From Flavobacterium piscisymbiosum (GTDB lineage: Bacteria; Bacteroidota; Bacteroidia; Flavobacteriales; Flavobacteriaceae), in the NCBI RefSeq assembly GCF_020905295.1, contig NZ_JAJJMM010000001.1, positions 1,116,001 through 1,180,000 of the forward strand: a stretch of 64,000 nt of DNA. Direction: 5' to 3'. This document shows positions 59,001-64,000 of this stretch, in pieces. The notes under the pieces are model-generated. The model ran no database searches, was not told the origin of the DNA, and worked only from the letters and a program-made list of their open reading frames with translations. Positions within the stretch are counted from its first letter, which is position 1. Every line of letters starts with the position of its first letter. A program made the translations under genes and the position numbers.

Positions 59001-61705
59001 CCTTTAAATGTTACAAAGTTATCTGTTATAAATCCTGTATTTTGAATTTCAGCTGTAGTTCCCTTTTTTCTAAGAATAAATTTATAATTACCAGGAACAT
59101 TACTAATACTAGCAGTTATAGTTCCTAAATCTCCTGTACAAATTGGGTTAGTTGCTTTAAGATCTGTTTTAAATTCAAGTTCTTCAACATTTACATCCAC
59201 AAAGAAAGGACATGCTGAGATTTGACCGTCTATTAATACAGTCTGTCTAATTTGGACTTTGTAGTTTCCTTTTGGAACATTATTGAAAGTACTTTCAGGC
59301 TGATAAGTAATACCATCAAGACTATAACTATAACCTGTATTTTCAGGTGGGTTTGTAACTTTAATCCATCCTTTAGTGTTACAAATGATATCTTGCTTTT
59401 CAGCTTTAGAATCAAGATTATTTTGATAAACATTAAAATAATGTGTTACCACACAAGTGTTACCATAGTTTACAACAACTCTGAAAACACCTGGTCTGTC
59501 AGCTGTAAATTTAGTATTGTTGTCAACAATTGTTGTCCAGTTTGTTGCTCCTTCATAAGGACAGCTATCTGGATTAGGCTCGTCTTTTGAAGGCACGTCT
59601 TTTGTTTCCTGCCACGTTACCTTTGTCGCTCCGGTAATGTGTGTATCAATTTCTCTCTTATCATTAAGACCACATAAGAATATTTTAGGAAATGGTTTTT
59701 TATCCCTAACACATGCAAAAGCTTCTCCTGTAGCAGGATCAATATTATCTCCTTTGATTGGATTTTTTATTGTTGCCGCAAGATAATCTGTTACATTAAA
59801 TGTCTGCTGAATTGGTTCACAATTCACTGCACCACTATTGTTAACAGTATATTTTCCAGGTTTGTTAATTGTAACGATTCTGTTGTTACCCCCAAAAATA
59901 ACTCCGTTTGGATCTCTCCACACATAAGTTGTATAACCCAAAGCAGCTGTTAAAGTTGTGGTACCACAAAGCGATACATCTCTACTGAATAAACATTTAT
60001 CGATGCCTACTAAAAAGTTTGTTGCTGTTGGTTCTCCTACATTACATTCTGAAATTGTAGAATAACTTCCTTCTCCAAATCCGTCTGCAGAGGTGTTTTT
60101 TACACCATAATATTTAGAATAAGCCGTGTTTTCGATTCTGTTCGCACAAGCATCAATCAGCTCATTACAATCATCTACCACTTTTACTTTAAATTTTATA
60201 GTATAGGGATCGATAGCTCCACCTGTCACAACCAATGCATCAGGTATTGTAAAAATCAGTCTTCGTGCTACATCGTCATAAGTTGCAGTAATTCTGGAGT
60301 CCATTGTAATACTGCTAAGTCCACCAAAAATTACATTTTTAGGAAGGTCGTCTGTAATGGTAAAGTTTTTAGCACTGTCATTTCCTTCGTTCTTAAATTT
60401 AATTTCGTACTGAAGCTCCTGACTTAGTGTTACTGGCTGCCCATTAATATTCTTGCCGTCTTTGTCCAGTACATTTTTTCTAAGTACTATTTTTGGGGCA
60501 ATAACTTCTATGGATAATGCATTAAAAAACATATAATACGAATCTGAAGAAGTACTAATTCTAAGAGTAGCTGCTGTTTCGCCTTGTTTTATTATCTGAT
60601 TACCTGGATTGTCAACTTTTACAACACCTGTATCATAGCCTAATGTATTTATACTATTTGGTTTACGGCCTCCAAGAATTACATCACCATTAGTTATAGT
60701 ACTATTAAAAAAATTGGGTACAGGAGGTGTAGCCGGAACAGCAGGTCTGGCAGGTACAGCTGTCCAAAAAGCCCATGACGGATTAGCAGGAATAGCGGGA
60801 ACAGCAGGTATCTCTGGTGTTCCTGGAGCAATTGGTCTTACTAATGAGGAAATATTACCAAAATTTAACGAGGAGTTTCCTTTAATTTGGAGGCCATCTC
60901 CTACTAAACTAGCATCACCCTCTAATGCAGCAAATGCTAATTTTACATTTACATCTCCAAAAGTATTCGTTGTAAAACCAGAAATAGGAATGTCTAAAGC
61001 CGGATCACTACTTCTAATGATACTAAAACCATCAAAACTTGTAATAAGCTTATTAGGAAGCAGGGGATCTTTATACACTACAAAAATAGACCATCCTGCA
61101 GAATTTCCTCCTGGAGTAATTTTACCTTGTGAACACACTAAATCAGCAATTGTATAAATACCTTCTTTAGCTGCTTTAACCTCGGTAGTAATTTCTTTAA
61201 AACAGGCATAAGGTTTAGATGCATAAACATTACTTACACCCGGGCCTCCTTCATCATAAATAATACTTCCGGTAATAGGAACGTAAGCACCATTAGGCAC
61301 TTTTAGTTTTACTTGATTTATTTTACTTCTATCATCACCTTGATATGTTCCCGCCCAATATAAAGCGGCATATACAATTTCATAACACGTTTTACTAGCC
61401 GGAGGAATTGTTAATGTAGCCGAACTTGAATTAAAAGTTGATTCGGTATCAATATCGATATATTTCATCTCGAAATTATCATTCACCTTACTTTTGTCGT
61501 CAAAAGCGTCAATCGCCCGTTGTCCATCCTTATTTTCATCTCTATTTAGCATATTGTTTCCAATAACTAAAATATCTCCATTCAAGTTGCCTCTATACTG
61601 AGTTGCAAATTCCTTTCTTAACTGGGCGTGAGAAGAGATACTAAGCAATACGAATACGGCTGCAATAAATACTTTAAAAATAGTAGGTTTTTTCATAGTC
61701 TTCAT
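44060..61705 (-). CDS. sprB: Giant SprB-like gliding adhesin with type B T9SS sorting domain (5881 aa)
   Basis: A single uninterrupted 17.6-kb frame. Order: signal peptide (ends SSHAQ, about residue 28); a non-repetitive N-terminal domain with a Pro/Ala-rich insert near 285-330; a DUF11-like domain near 398-541 (VTLSQELQYEIKFKNEGND); then dozens of SprB-type Ig-like modules of about 80-90 residues, each with paired Cys (C..G..G.I near the start, D..GC near the end); one jelly-roll-like insertion near 1268-1465; and a C-terminal sorting domain of about 85 residues (CLDNYFTPGGATNTTWGPGC, IFDRYGRIIAKY, GDYWYVLKL). Modules between 47.1 and 56.0 kb form a seven-module superrepeat present five times. 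The protein is exported by the type IX system and, by analogy with F. johnsoniae SprB, moves on the cell surface during gliding. ATG 61705 or 61696 may be the start. Confidence 0.92.
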   Translation of the reverse strand: MKTMKKPTIFKVFIAAVFVLLSISSHAQLRKEFATQYRGNLNGDILVIGNNMLNRDENKDGQRAIDAFDDKSKVNDNFEMKYIDIDTESTFNSSSATLTIPPASKTCYEIVYAALYWAGTYQGDDRSKINQVKLKVPNGAYVPITGSIIYDEGGPGVSNVYASKPYACFKEITTEVKAAKEGIYTIADLVCSQGKITPGGNSAGWSIFVVYKDPLLPNKLITSFDGFSIIRSSDPALDIPISGFTTNTFGDVNVKLAFAALEGDASLVGDGLQIKGNSSLNFGNISSLVRPIAPGTPEIPAVPAIPANPSWAFWTAVPARPAVPATPPVPNFFNSTITNGDVILGGRKPNSINTLGYDTGVVKVDNPGNQIIKQGETAATLRISTSSDSYYMFFNALSIEVIAPKIVLRKNVLDKDGKNINGQPVTLSQELQYEIKFKNEGNDSAKNFTITDDLPKNVIFGGLSSITMDSRITATYDDVARRLIFTIPDALVVTGGAIDPYTIKFKVKVVDDCNELIDACANRIENTAYSKYYGVKNTSADGFGEGSYSTISECNVGEPTATNFLVGIDKCLFSRDVSLCGTTTLTAALGYTTYVWRDPNGVIFGGNNRIVTINKPGKYTVNNSGAVNCEPIQQTFNVTDYLAATIKNPIKGDNIDPATGEAFACVRDKKPFPKIFLCGLNDKREIDTHITGATKVTWQETKDVPSKDEPNPDSCPYEGATNWTTIVDNNTKFTADRPGVFRVVVNYGNTCVVTHYFNVYQNNLDSKAEKQDIICNTKGWIKVTNPPENTGYSYSLDGITYQPESTFNNVPKGNYKVQIRQTVLIDGQISACPFFVDVNVEELEFKTDLKATNPICTGDLGTITASISNVPGNYKFILRKKGTTAEIQNTGFITDNFVTFKGVEPGFMYEVIMSTANNGCSVIKEIEVLDYRLTAEAKVTKVLSECGAGEIQVTVKGGTPRPGPPPYYMYYINGNADYVTDPKIPVTLATLPADGMYHIVVVDDKGCKVTIPPVKINYLAKPTITVTPNNVDCYGTNGGQIKIDVTPADSGYAVSYSLNNGAFSSISPITNLKPGSYSLVVKYVYEGAECLDEPRTVKITGPENALSASAGVSELSGCGPAGFESQGKIRITNVQGGTPLYTYSFDDQKTWINENEAYVDPGKYTIYVKDSKGCVYAMKDIVLERKPDDPSIEPNPKVVYNCNGTGNATIVVNNSGGGNYTYEYYIDTKPNTPITSNVFNNVPTGKHEISVKYKLVSAATYSNLLREDFGSGEDEKTPGISSKYCWERQDYITECGHGLWHDYLLNDGEYVVTKGILPDHKNDFGWVIPVDHTSNGVDKQGRYLAVNIGGTVGVGGIIYSKPIVDIIPNQDIKVEFYALNLLLKDNQKIKPNLTVELHKDGVLVPGASVNTADILQNENWNLIDKLSINPGPYSSLDFVIRSNSDREDGNDLCLDDILVYQLPKSCITEKKFDVIIETNKAFKVEEPIIDDATCSDKNDGKITLTVENFDATNGFKYSLDNGANWSTATTSPFTITGLAKGNYKIIVKNDDAGLCSSSFEKEIKAPITLTTTASITKPSTCILGASITAIPGGGTPKYTYELYHSNGTIYRTSDLATFDNVPEGSYFVVVKDKSSCASSASDPVEVKDPVKPKITLDSTSDLCYDSANKATIVVKVEGGIAPFYYSLNGATAQKDNNKFVVGPGTYSVVVTDGNGCIADAITGIEIGKQIIASPSITKLIDCTSTPEAEITITASEGIAPYTYQVSEDGGTNFADMTSNIYKTSKVGSYVFKVTDSKGCFVVTAAAKVDTKLTPTASIASQTDPKCNNDSNGSFTVLPAGGSGPTYEFKFNGGTYGTSATYSNLNAFVGAVNTRTYTYQVKDSKGCESIVYEVTLTNPTKVAVTGSFPANTTCSTSTVISIVGEGGAGGYKYNFDGGTSYNDVVTKTVTNTTTEQTVKFYVKDANGCTAEGEVKVPAFNPPTLINISVPPAITCNDATTSLTLTTTGGIAPITYEVTGGPTSPPSNTTGVFTGLVAGEYFFKATDARGCTVNGKKTIDPAIKIKAEGSKEDELCFDAKNGKASFTVSDVSSTGNFSYTFSPNTGTPNISGNVVTYTNLAPGTYTFVAKDLTTGCSSDSKEVTVGTATAINFTVNASKISCNNKIATLTITGISGGSGNYTYAYAPSGSTTPTTPYGTILTVDTAVLTTSIDVYVKDINNCPVKKTVTILTEDLPKIDPIAAQCYPGSPISVTITGTFATPATFSKDGNDFGDSATFSLTPGNYKLTVKDKFGCTAFIDYVVASKLTITPEVVVDAACTSETTIKLTSGGGTGTHTFAVSTDGGTTYATTTSPYTATAAGTYRFRVNDSANPVCYAYTADIPVTVKATVLTLNTSHKDVKCYNGATGSILVTPTSGKAPYTYSITRVGTPATNYTINNPSGLIEGTYGIVVKDAIGCEGTTQVVITQPTELKADAQIDAFTCNTTNTKESKNVVITASGGTLPYSYSFNGGSYSLTTNTLEVADNTKVQTVKYSVMDGNGCETGEQTLTIQPLNPPKIDKVVATPIYCNPGTSQKSTATITLVGGSGAVTSYTIVSGQTNVTGATTGVFDGLDSGNYTFRATAANGCYDEFSINIPPLVSMTAIATKLNDVYCFATPKEKTGNIRYNVGKFTGSYSYQINTDAPITNQTLNTFTLSNLEEGQYDVLFTDETTNCTVLTKITITQPTDALALFLDSNVNANCGKATSKVTVHATGGTPDYKYAFVQNNVTPADSEYKDAASADLNPTTNANWDVWVKDSNKCTVKIDVPIAKDLAPTVSADVTNQCTASGNAFIIEAEGHGGVAPYTFTINTGVAPNPSNTFTVGAGTYTITVKDANGCTGTTSVTVYDAMTVSAELTTGLTCTLVTPIDGNIRVKVVSGGKQDFTYEVKIDGGNYSTAGNTFTGTFFDYPVSTAGIYQFEITDANGCKKETVAVEVKDADPVTAKVTEVSPTCNGDKDGSVKLEALTGVGPFKYSFNGGGFIDQFVYGGLAAGSYAYVVRDSKNCEVSGTANVLPPAAIDVDIKANGITCNSTQPGSIDIKLKTTSGGTAPFTYYLYDNTMKEIDTYTANTTAAASVNHNFPNLGFGDYFINIVDAKGCKFESDPIRITPPPYLEFSAEEVGKDCIEGISVKVELLPLSGNAPFTYSIYGLGTTSGPIADRDYTFTKLEQNTKYTFVVIDNVGCPSYLEYKTSKISDITVTATPKNVTCYNSNNGELSFEVTDLGSTEIYYEVRDNLTNLPILPPKSDNITAAPYSATITGLLPGNYILYIKEIGGTQCSTTTPFQIRQPASELKASVTNVINANCNKGAIVTVTAGGGTGPYTYGAYTAPATAPTSFDDSNVLELPYSATTTNWNIVVKDSQGCPVTLGQVITKDPSPEITLAVANKCVAQDKYGIEVTLSKAGIADYYIKLDNGLFEKYTGTFPYTITDQHSGTHKVTIKDKNDCEYEQSITIDEPLKLVPSPSLLPDCGISNGAISFVPTGGSGDYSYNISPAHAGIVIGTNTVTGLNENTTYTLTMTDNVNTGCSTSAEFKLEKGTDVTFDAVVTNVLCKGGATGTITVNLLAGNNDPAYTYAISLVSGAALPAGIVQTDNVFTNLPKEDYRITVTSKRKCSLSLDYQVGEPVDDLEVKHTLKDFGCLTGNTPEEAEVTFAATGGTGSYKYQYSFDGGLNSDGAKVIIPNDKNPHTVDYFVTDANGCTANGSVTVSPFIQLTNIDFDVTVEPTCPDELTEVTLTAVGGYAIDKYEMIAPTYHDNLISPVFAGLSAGTYMFRVTDARGCSVERPYTVKNLTKINIVKTSSVNVSCNTANGIDNNGEATFTVSNFSSTGNYSIAVTSNPTGLAYNTPTQANDVITVTGLEEGEYTVTITDTKTQCSKSANVIITMPAAIDFTVDATKVYCSQPDSQITVSGITGGTANYTYAVVKVGAGVPAATEFKDISIPFTAHTNLTDLSWDVFVRDSKGCTSVLKPITVVYNVAPELKVPAQQCFVDTDITINFGDAAISTTYNGNKTFTVDGLPTGNNITFTKAGTYKIVLTDDNGCTDDIEYIIEERLIATATVDKDLFCTGDVPARIDVEIQGGKTDYTYQMYLDGNPVGLPKPTTGNFTESVTAFGVYTFEISDSNLPCTVTTTPVTVNEPKIPTLADSQTNVRCFTESNGSLTVVPSGGVAPYKFVLTSVKGIVNTTGDTSGAYTGLPADTYTVVVTDGKGCSSLASTITITEPPLLEADHSITANTSCSTLTEIVVEGKGGTGTGTYEYNFDGKGYDSLDRISVSNDGSIASVTYTVRDANGCETSPVTVPIVPLNKPSALTFSPTAITCASGNSSDVTVTATNGVGALEFRITEFNGAPTTAYAMIPTTGNAVPAVFTGLPFGEYKFEVTDSNKCTFSDVLTIKDVVRVQATGEAFAKSCIGTNDGKVVFTISDFKGTYTYSVTRNTVAFDGPHATSNSEVTLANLATGTYEISVVDDITNCDIKFSVTVNDPIAVTVTEEDNINANCTTGAVVTVAGHGGAGDYTYSFVPVSPTATPGVFLPEATRELDPKTPSWYVYAKDQNGCISVPIIVDIKIDPLPAGFTASVTSQCADADGYYEIVVTPGTGMEPFTYSIGSGFQPETKFKVKATGVYDLVVKDKFGCPFEFKAVVDILEPVILKVEPNDLTTCADGDGQVTASATGGSGNFSFTIDGVRTITGTPAVFDKLFAGSHTIIVTDLGTPSNCTDEVVFALDAATPVTGFDAIPTMVSCNGGNDGTITASLAPTSPGVNDNPKYMYSLNGGTPQESPVFKGLIAGTYTVSVLSGRGCPADKTVEVKQPLEIKVPNPVVTPYACTTDNISNYATITVNGVTGGTGEYTYEFINGVTQVYKGPRNVFIEKDYKGGSYTINVYDENECIGTAVGTYEIVPFTAMDNVVIKVNNAITCVDNEDITVTVKSVTGAVITGLNYSLSGTNGTVYGPTPSTDGIFTDLGIGNYIVTVTNPATNCTIQAVHFINNPNTFDIIAKPENENVCFGTTTRVQLTFVDNQLIPDNDAGPFEYTITGGVLPITDKTTSAGPIWVDNMAAGQYKVVAKLVNKPECTVQTTFTINQPTAALTVTKTQSEITCIKDNNDGIIVASATGGWPGEYLYELRSGTTIVKEYNESPIFDKLTAGDYRVYVKDAYGCESFVDAKLENPTPISVTISATPMLSCFDNEDGVVTINTINGGSGSYTYTLHGVLIDGTVTVEQSQGGNQFTGLKAGTYYVTVNDTWTCTNDSNKVTIDQPEIVKANLEIQKTESCKQVPVVRLTATGGNAPYYYSADGINYTGPFNSFVDITLPVTTAKTEYKYFVKDANDCKSYVSNTSEFSPVPALGFERSSKIDIKCKGGATGSISVLANGGLGNYVYTLQNAAGVDITPAPAQVIPGTFTELPIGTYIVKITSLDCDTVSTLFELTEPDTSLTADAIATPLTCNGYNNGKITVNATGGVGAYKYAIEPEFKQFFDKNVFENLKPGFYDVLVQDENECYVFLKDVEVKEPAPLSAVEIPNSMIPEVCVGDKNGVFAIQIIGGTAPYTASLDNDKGPFLPVDGDTQDYSGLSGGKHIVYIIDNSGCITEVTVDMPEPVTLNPTVEVNYDCVNNSQTNMVTVTVDDSNTDLTQVDYALDSDVGPFQPGNIFTNVAPGKHFIVARHTNGCKVPTASFDIKAYDPLTLIKTPGQEEMNILSVTAAGGAPGYEYSFNGEPFTSSNKYKIYKTADYVVIVRDRNGCTATITLPGIYTDICLDNYFTPGGATNTTWGPGCTNIYNNLEFSIFDRYGRIIAKYHYGQKWDGRYNGADLPSGDYWYVLKLNDAKDDREFVGHFTLYR
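47105..55965 (-). repeat. Five-fold superrepeat (~1.77 kb, ~590 residues each) inside the sprB-like gene
   Basis: Seven distinguishable Ig-like module types recur in fixed order. The A-type Cys falls near 55965, 54260, 52503, 50665, 48873 and 47103, i.e. steps of 1705, 1757, 1838, 1792 and 1770 bp. D-type modules (NINANC / VINANC / NVNANC starts, ending DVWVKDSNKC-like) fall near 55240, 53500, 51680, 49890 and 48090, with the same spacing. C modules (STGNFSYTF, TGSYSYQIN, STGNYSIAV, KGTYTYSVT) always come just before D and an E module (QC or KC start) just after. A sixth copy is partial. Positions were read by eye, accurate to some tens of bases. Confidence 0.8.
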
Positions 61706-61778
61706 TTTGGTTTGCTTGTCCTGAATTTTTTAAGGGGCGTTAAAAAATAAATTAAAGCGTTCTAAACATTTATTTATC

Positions 61779-61805
61779 CGTCCTTCTGAAAATTCAGAAG
61801 GACTT
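61779..61805. promoter_or_regulatory. Stem-loop between the sprD-like and sprB-like genes
   Basis: GTCCTTCTGAA (61781-61791) and TTCAGAAGGAC (61794-61804) are perfect 11-bp arms around a very short AA loop. On the minus (transcribed) strand no T-run follows the stem, so it looks more like an intra-operon attenuator, processing site or mRNA stabiliser than a strong terminator. Confidence 0.6.
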
Positions 61806-61830
61806 AAATTTTTTAATTATATATTTTCAA

Positions 61831-64000
61831 TTAATTCTCCACTTTTACGATCGCCATTTTCCCGTTATATGGCTTGGTTCCTTTTGCTTCTAATGCCTTA
61901 GTTGCTTCAGATAAACCTTCGAATTTTTCGTAATAGATATAATATTTACTTGTTGTTACATTGTAAAAGAAATTAACATCTGAACGTCCTGCAGCAACTG
62001 CTTTTGCCAGGAACTGATCACGTTTTTCTACACTATTGTGAACTGCAATAATTAAATAATAACCACTATCAGAATTTTTAATGTTCTTGATAATCTGCAT
62101 ATTCGACTGGTCTTCACCAAAATCAAAATCACTTGCGGTTAATGGTGTACTGCTTATTTTAGTTGTTTCTTTTATACGTTTTAGAGCGGCAACGTCCTGC
62201 GCATATCTTCCCTGATCATTCTCGTAAGCTGCACGCTTGATTCTACGTTTTTTCTCAATTTCAGTTTCAGCTTTAATACGTTCTAAATTCGAAAGTAAAG
62301 TTGCACTGTCTTCTTCCATTTTTAATTGTGCTGCTTTCAATTGGTTGATCTTATCCAGATACGCTTTGTTTAAAGCATCATTTTTATTCGGGAATTTTTT
62401 AAGCCTTTCGTTGTATAAATTAGTCAGCTTAGCAATTTCATCTTTTTGGATTCTGTTCGCATCAGCAAGTTGTGCTTTTAAAGCCTCTAACTGACTGTTT
62501 TCGGCCGCAACACTTTTGAAAGGTTTTGGTTCTTTATAAATTCCTTTTTCACTTAAATCATTCTCTTCTTTTAAGTCATTCAAATCTCTTTGTTTATTAG
62601 CCACTGTTGTATTGAACTGAGACAATAAATCTTTTTGATTTTTAGTTGAATTTTCAATAGATTGTGTTAAATCATCTATCGCTTTTGCTGTATCATCTTT
62701 TGGAGCTGAAGCTGCTTTTGCAAGTGCATCTGCGGCTAGTTTAGCCTGAAGTGCTTCTGCATCCGCTTTCGCTTTGGCATCAGCCAATAATTTTGCTTCA
62801 CGTGCTTCTTCTGCTAATCTTAATTGTCTTGTTTCTTCTTCAGCCTGTAATTTTTCTGTAGCTTCTGCATCGGCTTTGGCTCTCTGGTCTGCCAATAACT
62901 TAGCTTGTGCAGCTTGCATATCGGCTTTCGCTTTAGCATCCGCATCTAATTTTGCTTGTAATGCTTCTGCATCGGCTTTCGCTTTGGCGTCAGCAGCTAA
63001 TTTTGCTTGCAATGCCTGAGCATCTGCTTTAGCTTTAGCATCGGCAGCTAGTTTCGCTTGTAATGCTTCTGCATCAGCTTTCGCTTTAGCATCGGCAGCT
63101 AGTTTTGCTTGTAGTGCTTCTGCATCAGCTTTCGCTTTAGCATCGGCAGCTAGTTTCGCTTGTAATGCTTCTGCATCAGCTTTCGCTTTAGCATCGGCAG
63201 CAAGTTTTGCTTGTAATGCTTCTGCATCAGCTTTGGCTTTAGCGTCGGCAGCAAGTTTTGCTTGTAATGCTTCTGCATCGGCTTTTGCTTTAGCATCGGT
63301 AGCTAGTTTTGCCTGAAGTGCTTCTGCATCGGCTTTCGCTTTTGCATCGGCAGCTAGTTTTGCTTGTAGTGCTTCGGCATCAGCTTTTGCTTTAGCGTCG
63401 GCAGCAAGTTTTGCTTGTAATGCTTCGGCATCGGCTTTCGCTTTTGCATCAGCAGCTAATTTTGCCAAACGCGCCTCTTCTGCTTCTTGTAATTTCTTCG
63501 CTTCGGCATCCGCTTTCGCTTTAGCAGTTGCTTCTGCATCAGCTTTCACTCTGGCATCGGCAATTAATTTTGCTTGTAATGCTTCCATATCTGCTTTCGC
63601 TTTGGCATCCGCAGCTAATTTTGCCTGAAGTGCTTCTGCATCGGCTTTCGCTTTGGCGTCAGCAGCTAGTTTTGCTTGTAGTGCTTCTGCATCAGCTTTC
63701 GCTTTAGCATCCGCAGCAAGTTTTGCTTGTAATGCTTCTGCATCGGCTTTTGCTTTAGCATCTGCAACTAGTTTTGCTTGTAATGCTTCTGCATCGGCTT
63801 TCGCTTTGGCATCAGCAACTAGTTTAGCTTGTAATGCGTCTGCATCAGCTTTGGCTTTGGCATCGGCTTCTAATTTTATCTTCAATGCTTCTGCATCGGC
63901 TTTCGCTTTTGCATCGGCTTCTAATTTTGCTCTGGCAGCAGCTTCAGCATCAGCCTTCGCTTTTGCATCCGCAGCTATTCTTGCAGCTCTTGCTTCTGCA
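61831..64000 (-). CDS. SprD-like repeat-rich coiled-coil/TolA-like protein with C-terminal SPOR-like domain, 5' end cut by window
   Basis: The frame is open to the right edge, so the N-terminus is missing; the first internal start-like codon (63885) is not a real start. About 400 residues consist of an imperfect 17-residue repeat (51 bp) of the form ADAKAKADAEALQAKLA with about 17 LQAKL cores, interrupted by EEARLAKLAAD and EEETRQLRLAEEAREAK segments. This alternating Ala/charged composition resembles the helical domain of TolA. A more ordinary coiled coil follows (about 470-590 of the visible part), then a small C-terminal domain with SGYYLIIAVHNSVEKRDQFL and NVTTSKYYIYYEKF, like the SPOR-type tail of envelope proteins. 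In F. johnsoniae sprD precedes sprB; position and character fit, but identity is inferred. Confidence 0.8.
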   Translation of the reverse strand, partial: AEARAARIAADAKAKADAEAAARAKLEADAKAKADAEALKIKLEADAKAKADADALQAKLVADAKAKADAEALQAKLVADAKAKADAEALQAKLAADAKAKADAEALQAKLAADAKAKADAEALQAKLAADAKAKADMEALQAKLIADARVKADAEATAKAKADAEAKKLQEAEEARLAKLAADAKAKADAEALQAKLAADAKAKADAEALQAKLAADAKAKADAEALQAKLATDAKAKADAEALQAKLAADAKAKADAEALQAKLAADAKAKADAEALQAKLAADAKAKADAEALQAKLAADAKAKADAEALQAKLAADAKAKADAQALQAKLAADAKAKADAEALQAKLDADAKAKADMQAAQAKLLADQRAKADAEATEKLQAEEETRQLRLAEEAREAKLLADAKAKADAEALQAKLAADALAKAASAPKDDTAKAIDDLTQSIENSTKNQKDLLSQFNTTVANKQRDLNDLKEENDLSEKGIYKEPKPFKSVAAENSQLEALKAQLADANRIQKDEIAKLTNLYNERLKKFPNKNDALNKAYLDKINQLKAAQLKMEEDSATLLSNLERIKAETEIEKKRRIKRAAYENDQGRYAQDVAALKRIKETTKISSTPLTASDFDFGEDQSNMQIIKNIKNSDSGYYLIIAVHNSVEKRDQFLAKAVAAGRSDVNFFYNVTTSKYYIYYEKFEGLSEATKALEAKGTKPYNGKMAIVKVEN

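Noticed and set aside
60714..61157. A 147-codon plus-strand ORF with collagen-like Gly/Ala-rich sequence
   Set aside because: It is the complement of the Pro/Ala-rich insert of the adhesin gene; composition explains it and no promoter or start context supports it.
44060..61705. Giant gene as a non-ribosomal peptide or polyketide synthase
   Set aside because: No carrier, condensation or adenylation motifs; it has a signal peptide, Ig-like Cys-paired modules and a type IX sorting domain.
62930..63880. 51-bp direct repeats as a CRISPR or minisatellite locus
   Set aside because: The repeats stay in frame within one long coding sequence and encode a regular 17-residue protein repeat.

Overview
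The window is AT-rich chromosomal DNA of a gliding Bacteroidota bacterium, most likely a Flavobacterium. The evidence is a type IX secretion/gliding adhesin locus (giant SprB-like adhesin with a C-terminal sorting domain plus a PorP/SprF partner), several promoters of the Bacteroidota type (TAnnTTTG), flavobacterial protein families (DUF4421, DUF4837, DUF4349, Cys-rich FeoB partner) and signal peptides ending in FAQ/FSQ/SYSQ. No tRNA, rRNA, CRISPR array or prophage was recognised.

Layout. 1-3730 (minus strand): partial crotonase, NtrY-like histidine kinase, hemJ, hemH. 3959-4831: AraC-type regulator, divergent from the heme run. 5060-11914 (plus): hemA, hemC, hemD, hemE, an uncharacterised membrane protein, a small protein, a GNAT acetyltransferase, a short frameshifted ORF and hemF. 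12008-13876: DUF4421 protein and class I fructose-bisphosphate aldolase. 13952-16417 (minus): a lipoprotein and a long secreted protein gene broken by one in-frame stop. 16760-18681 (plus): hemB, a cytochrome c and a GyrI-like protein. 18765-19475: three tandem copies of a 234-bp palindromic element. 19544-23870 (minus): two tandem M13 metallopeptidases. 24074-28556 (plus): EamA transporter, SCO1-like protein, feoA-feoB and a Cys-rich partner. 28969-34671: two DUF4349 genes (the first with an in-frame stop), an HD hydrolase, acyl-ACP desaturase, plsC and rnpA. 34674-42893: two S41 peptidases, ElaA-like GNAT, DUF4837 lipoprotein, LysM transglycosylase and pgk. 43041-64000 (minus): sprF-like, the 5881-residue sprB-like adhesin and a repeat-rich sprD-like gene cut by the window edge.

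How the genes work together. The first 18 kb holds nearly all of the protoporphyrin branch of heme synthesis (HemA, B, C, D, E, F, J, H; only HemL is missing), with an AraC regulator at the divergent promoter and a c-type cytochrome beside hemB. FeoAB would supply iron and a SCO1-like protein would serve oxidase assembly. The last 20 kb makes the mobile cell-surface adhesin of gliding.

Most notable: (1) a seven-module superrepeat of about 590 residues, present five times inside the adhesin; (2) two genes for exported proteins that are intact except for one nonsense codon in or just after the N-terminal hydrophobic segment; (3) an unusual density of different palindromic intergenic repeats, including the triplicated four-hairpin element; (4) an imperfect 17-residue Ala/Lys/Asp helical repeat, about 17 copies, in the sprD-like protein.
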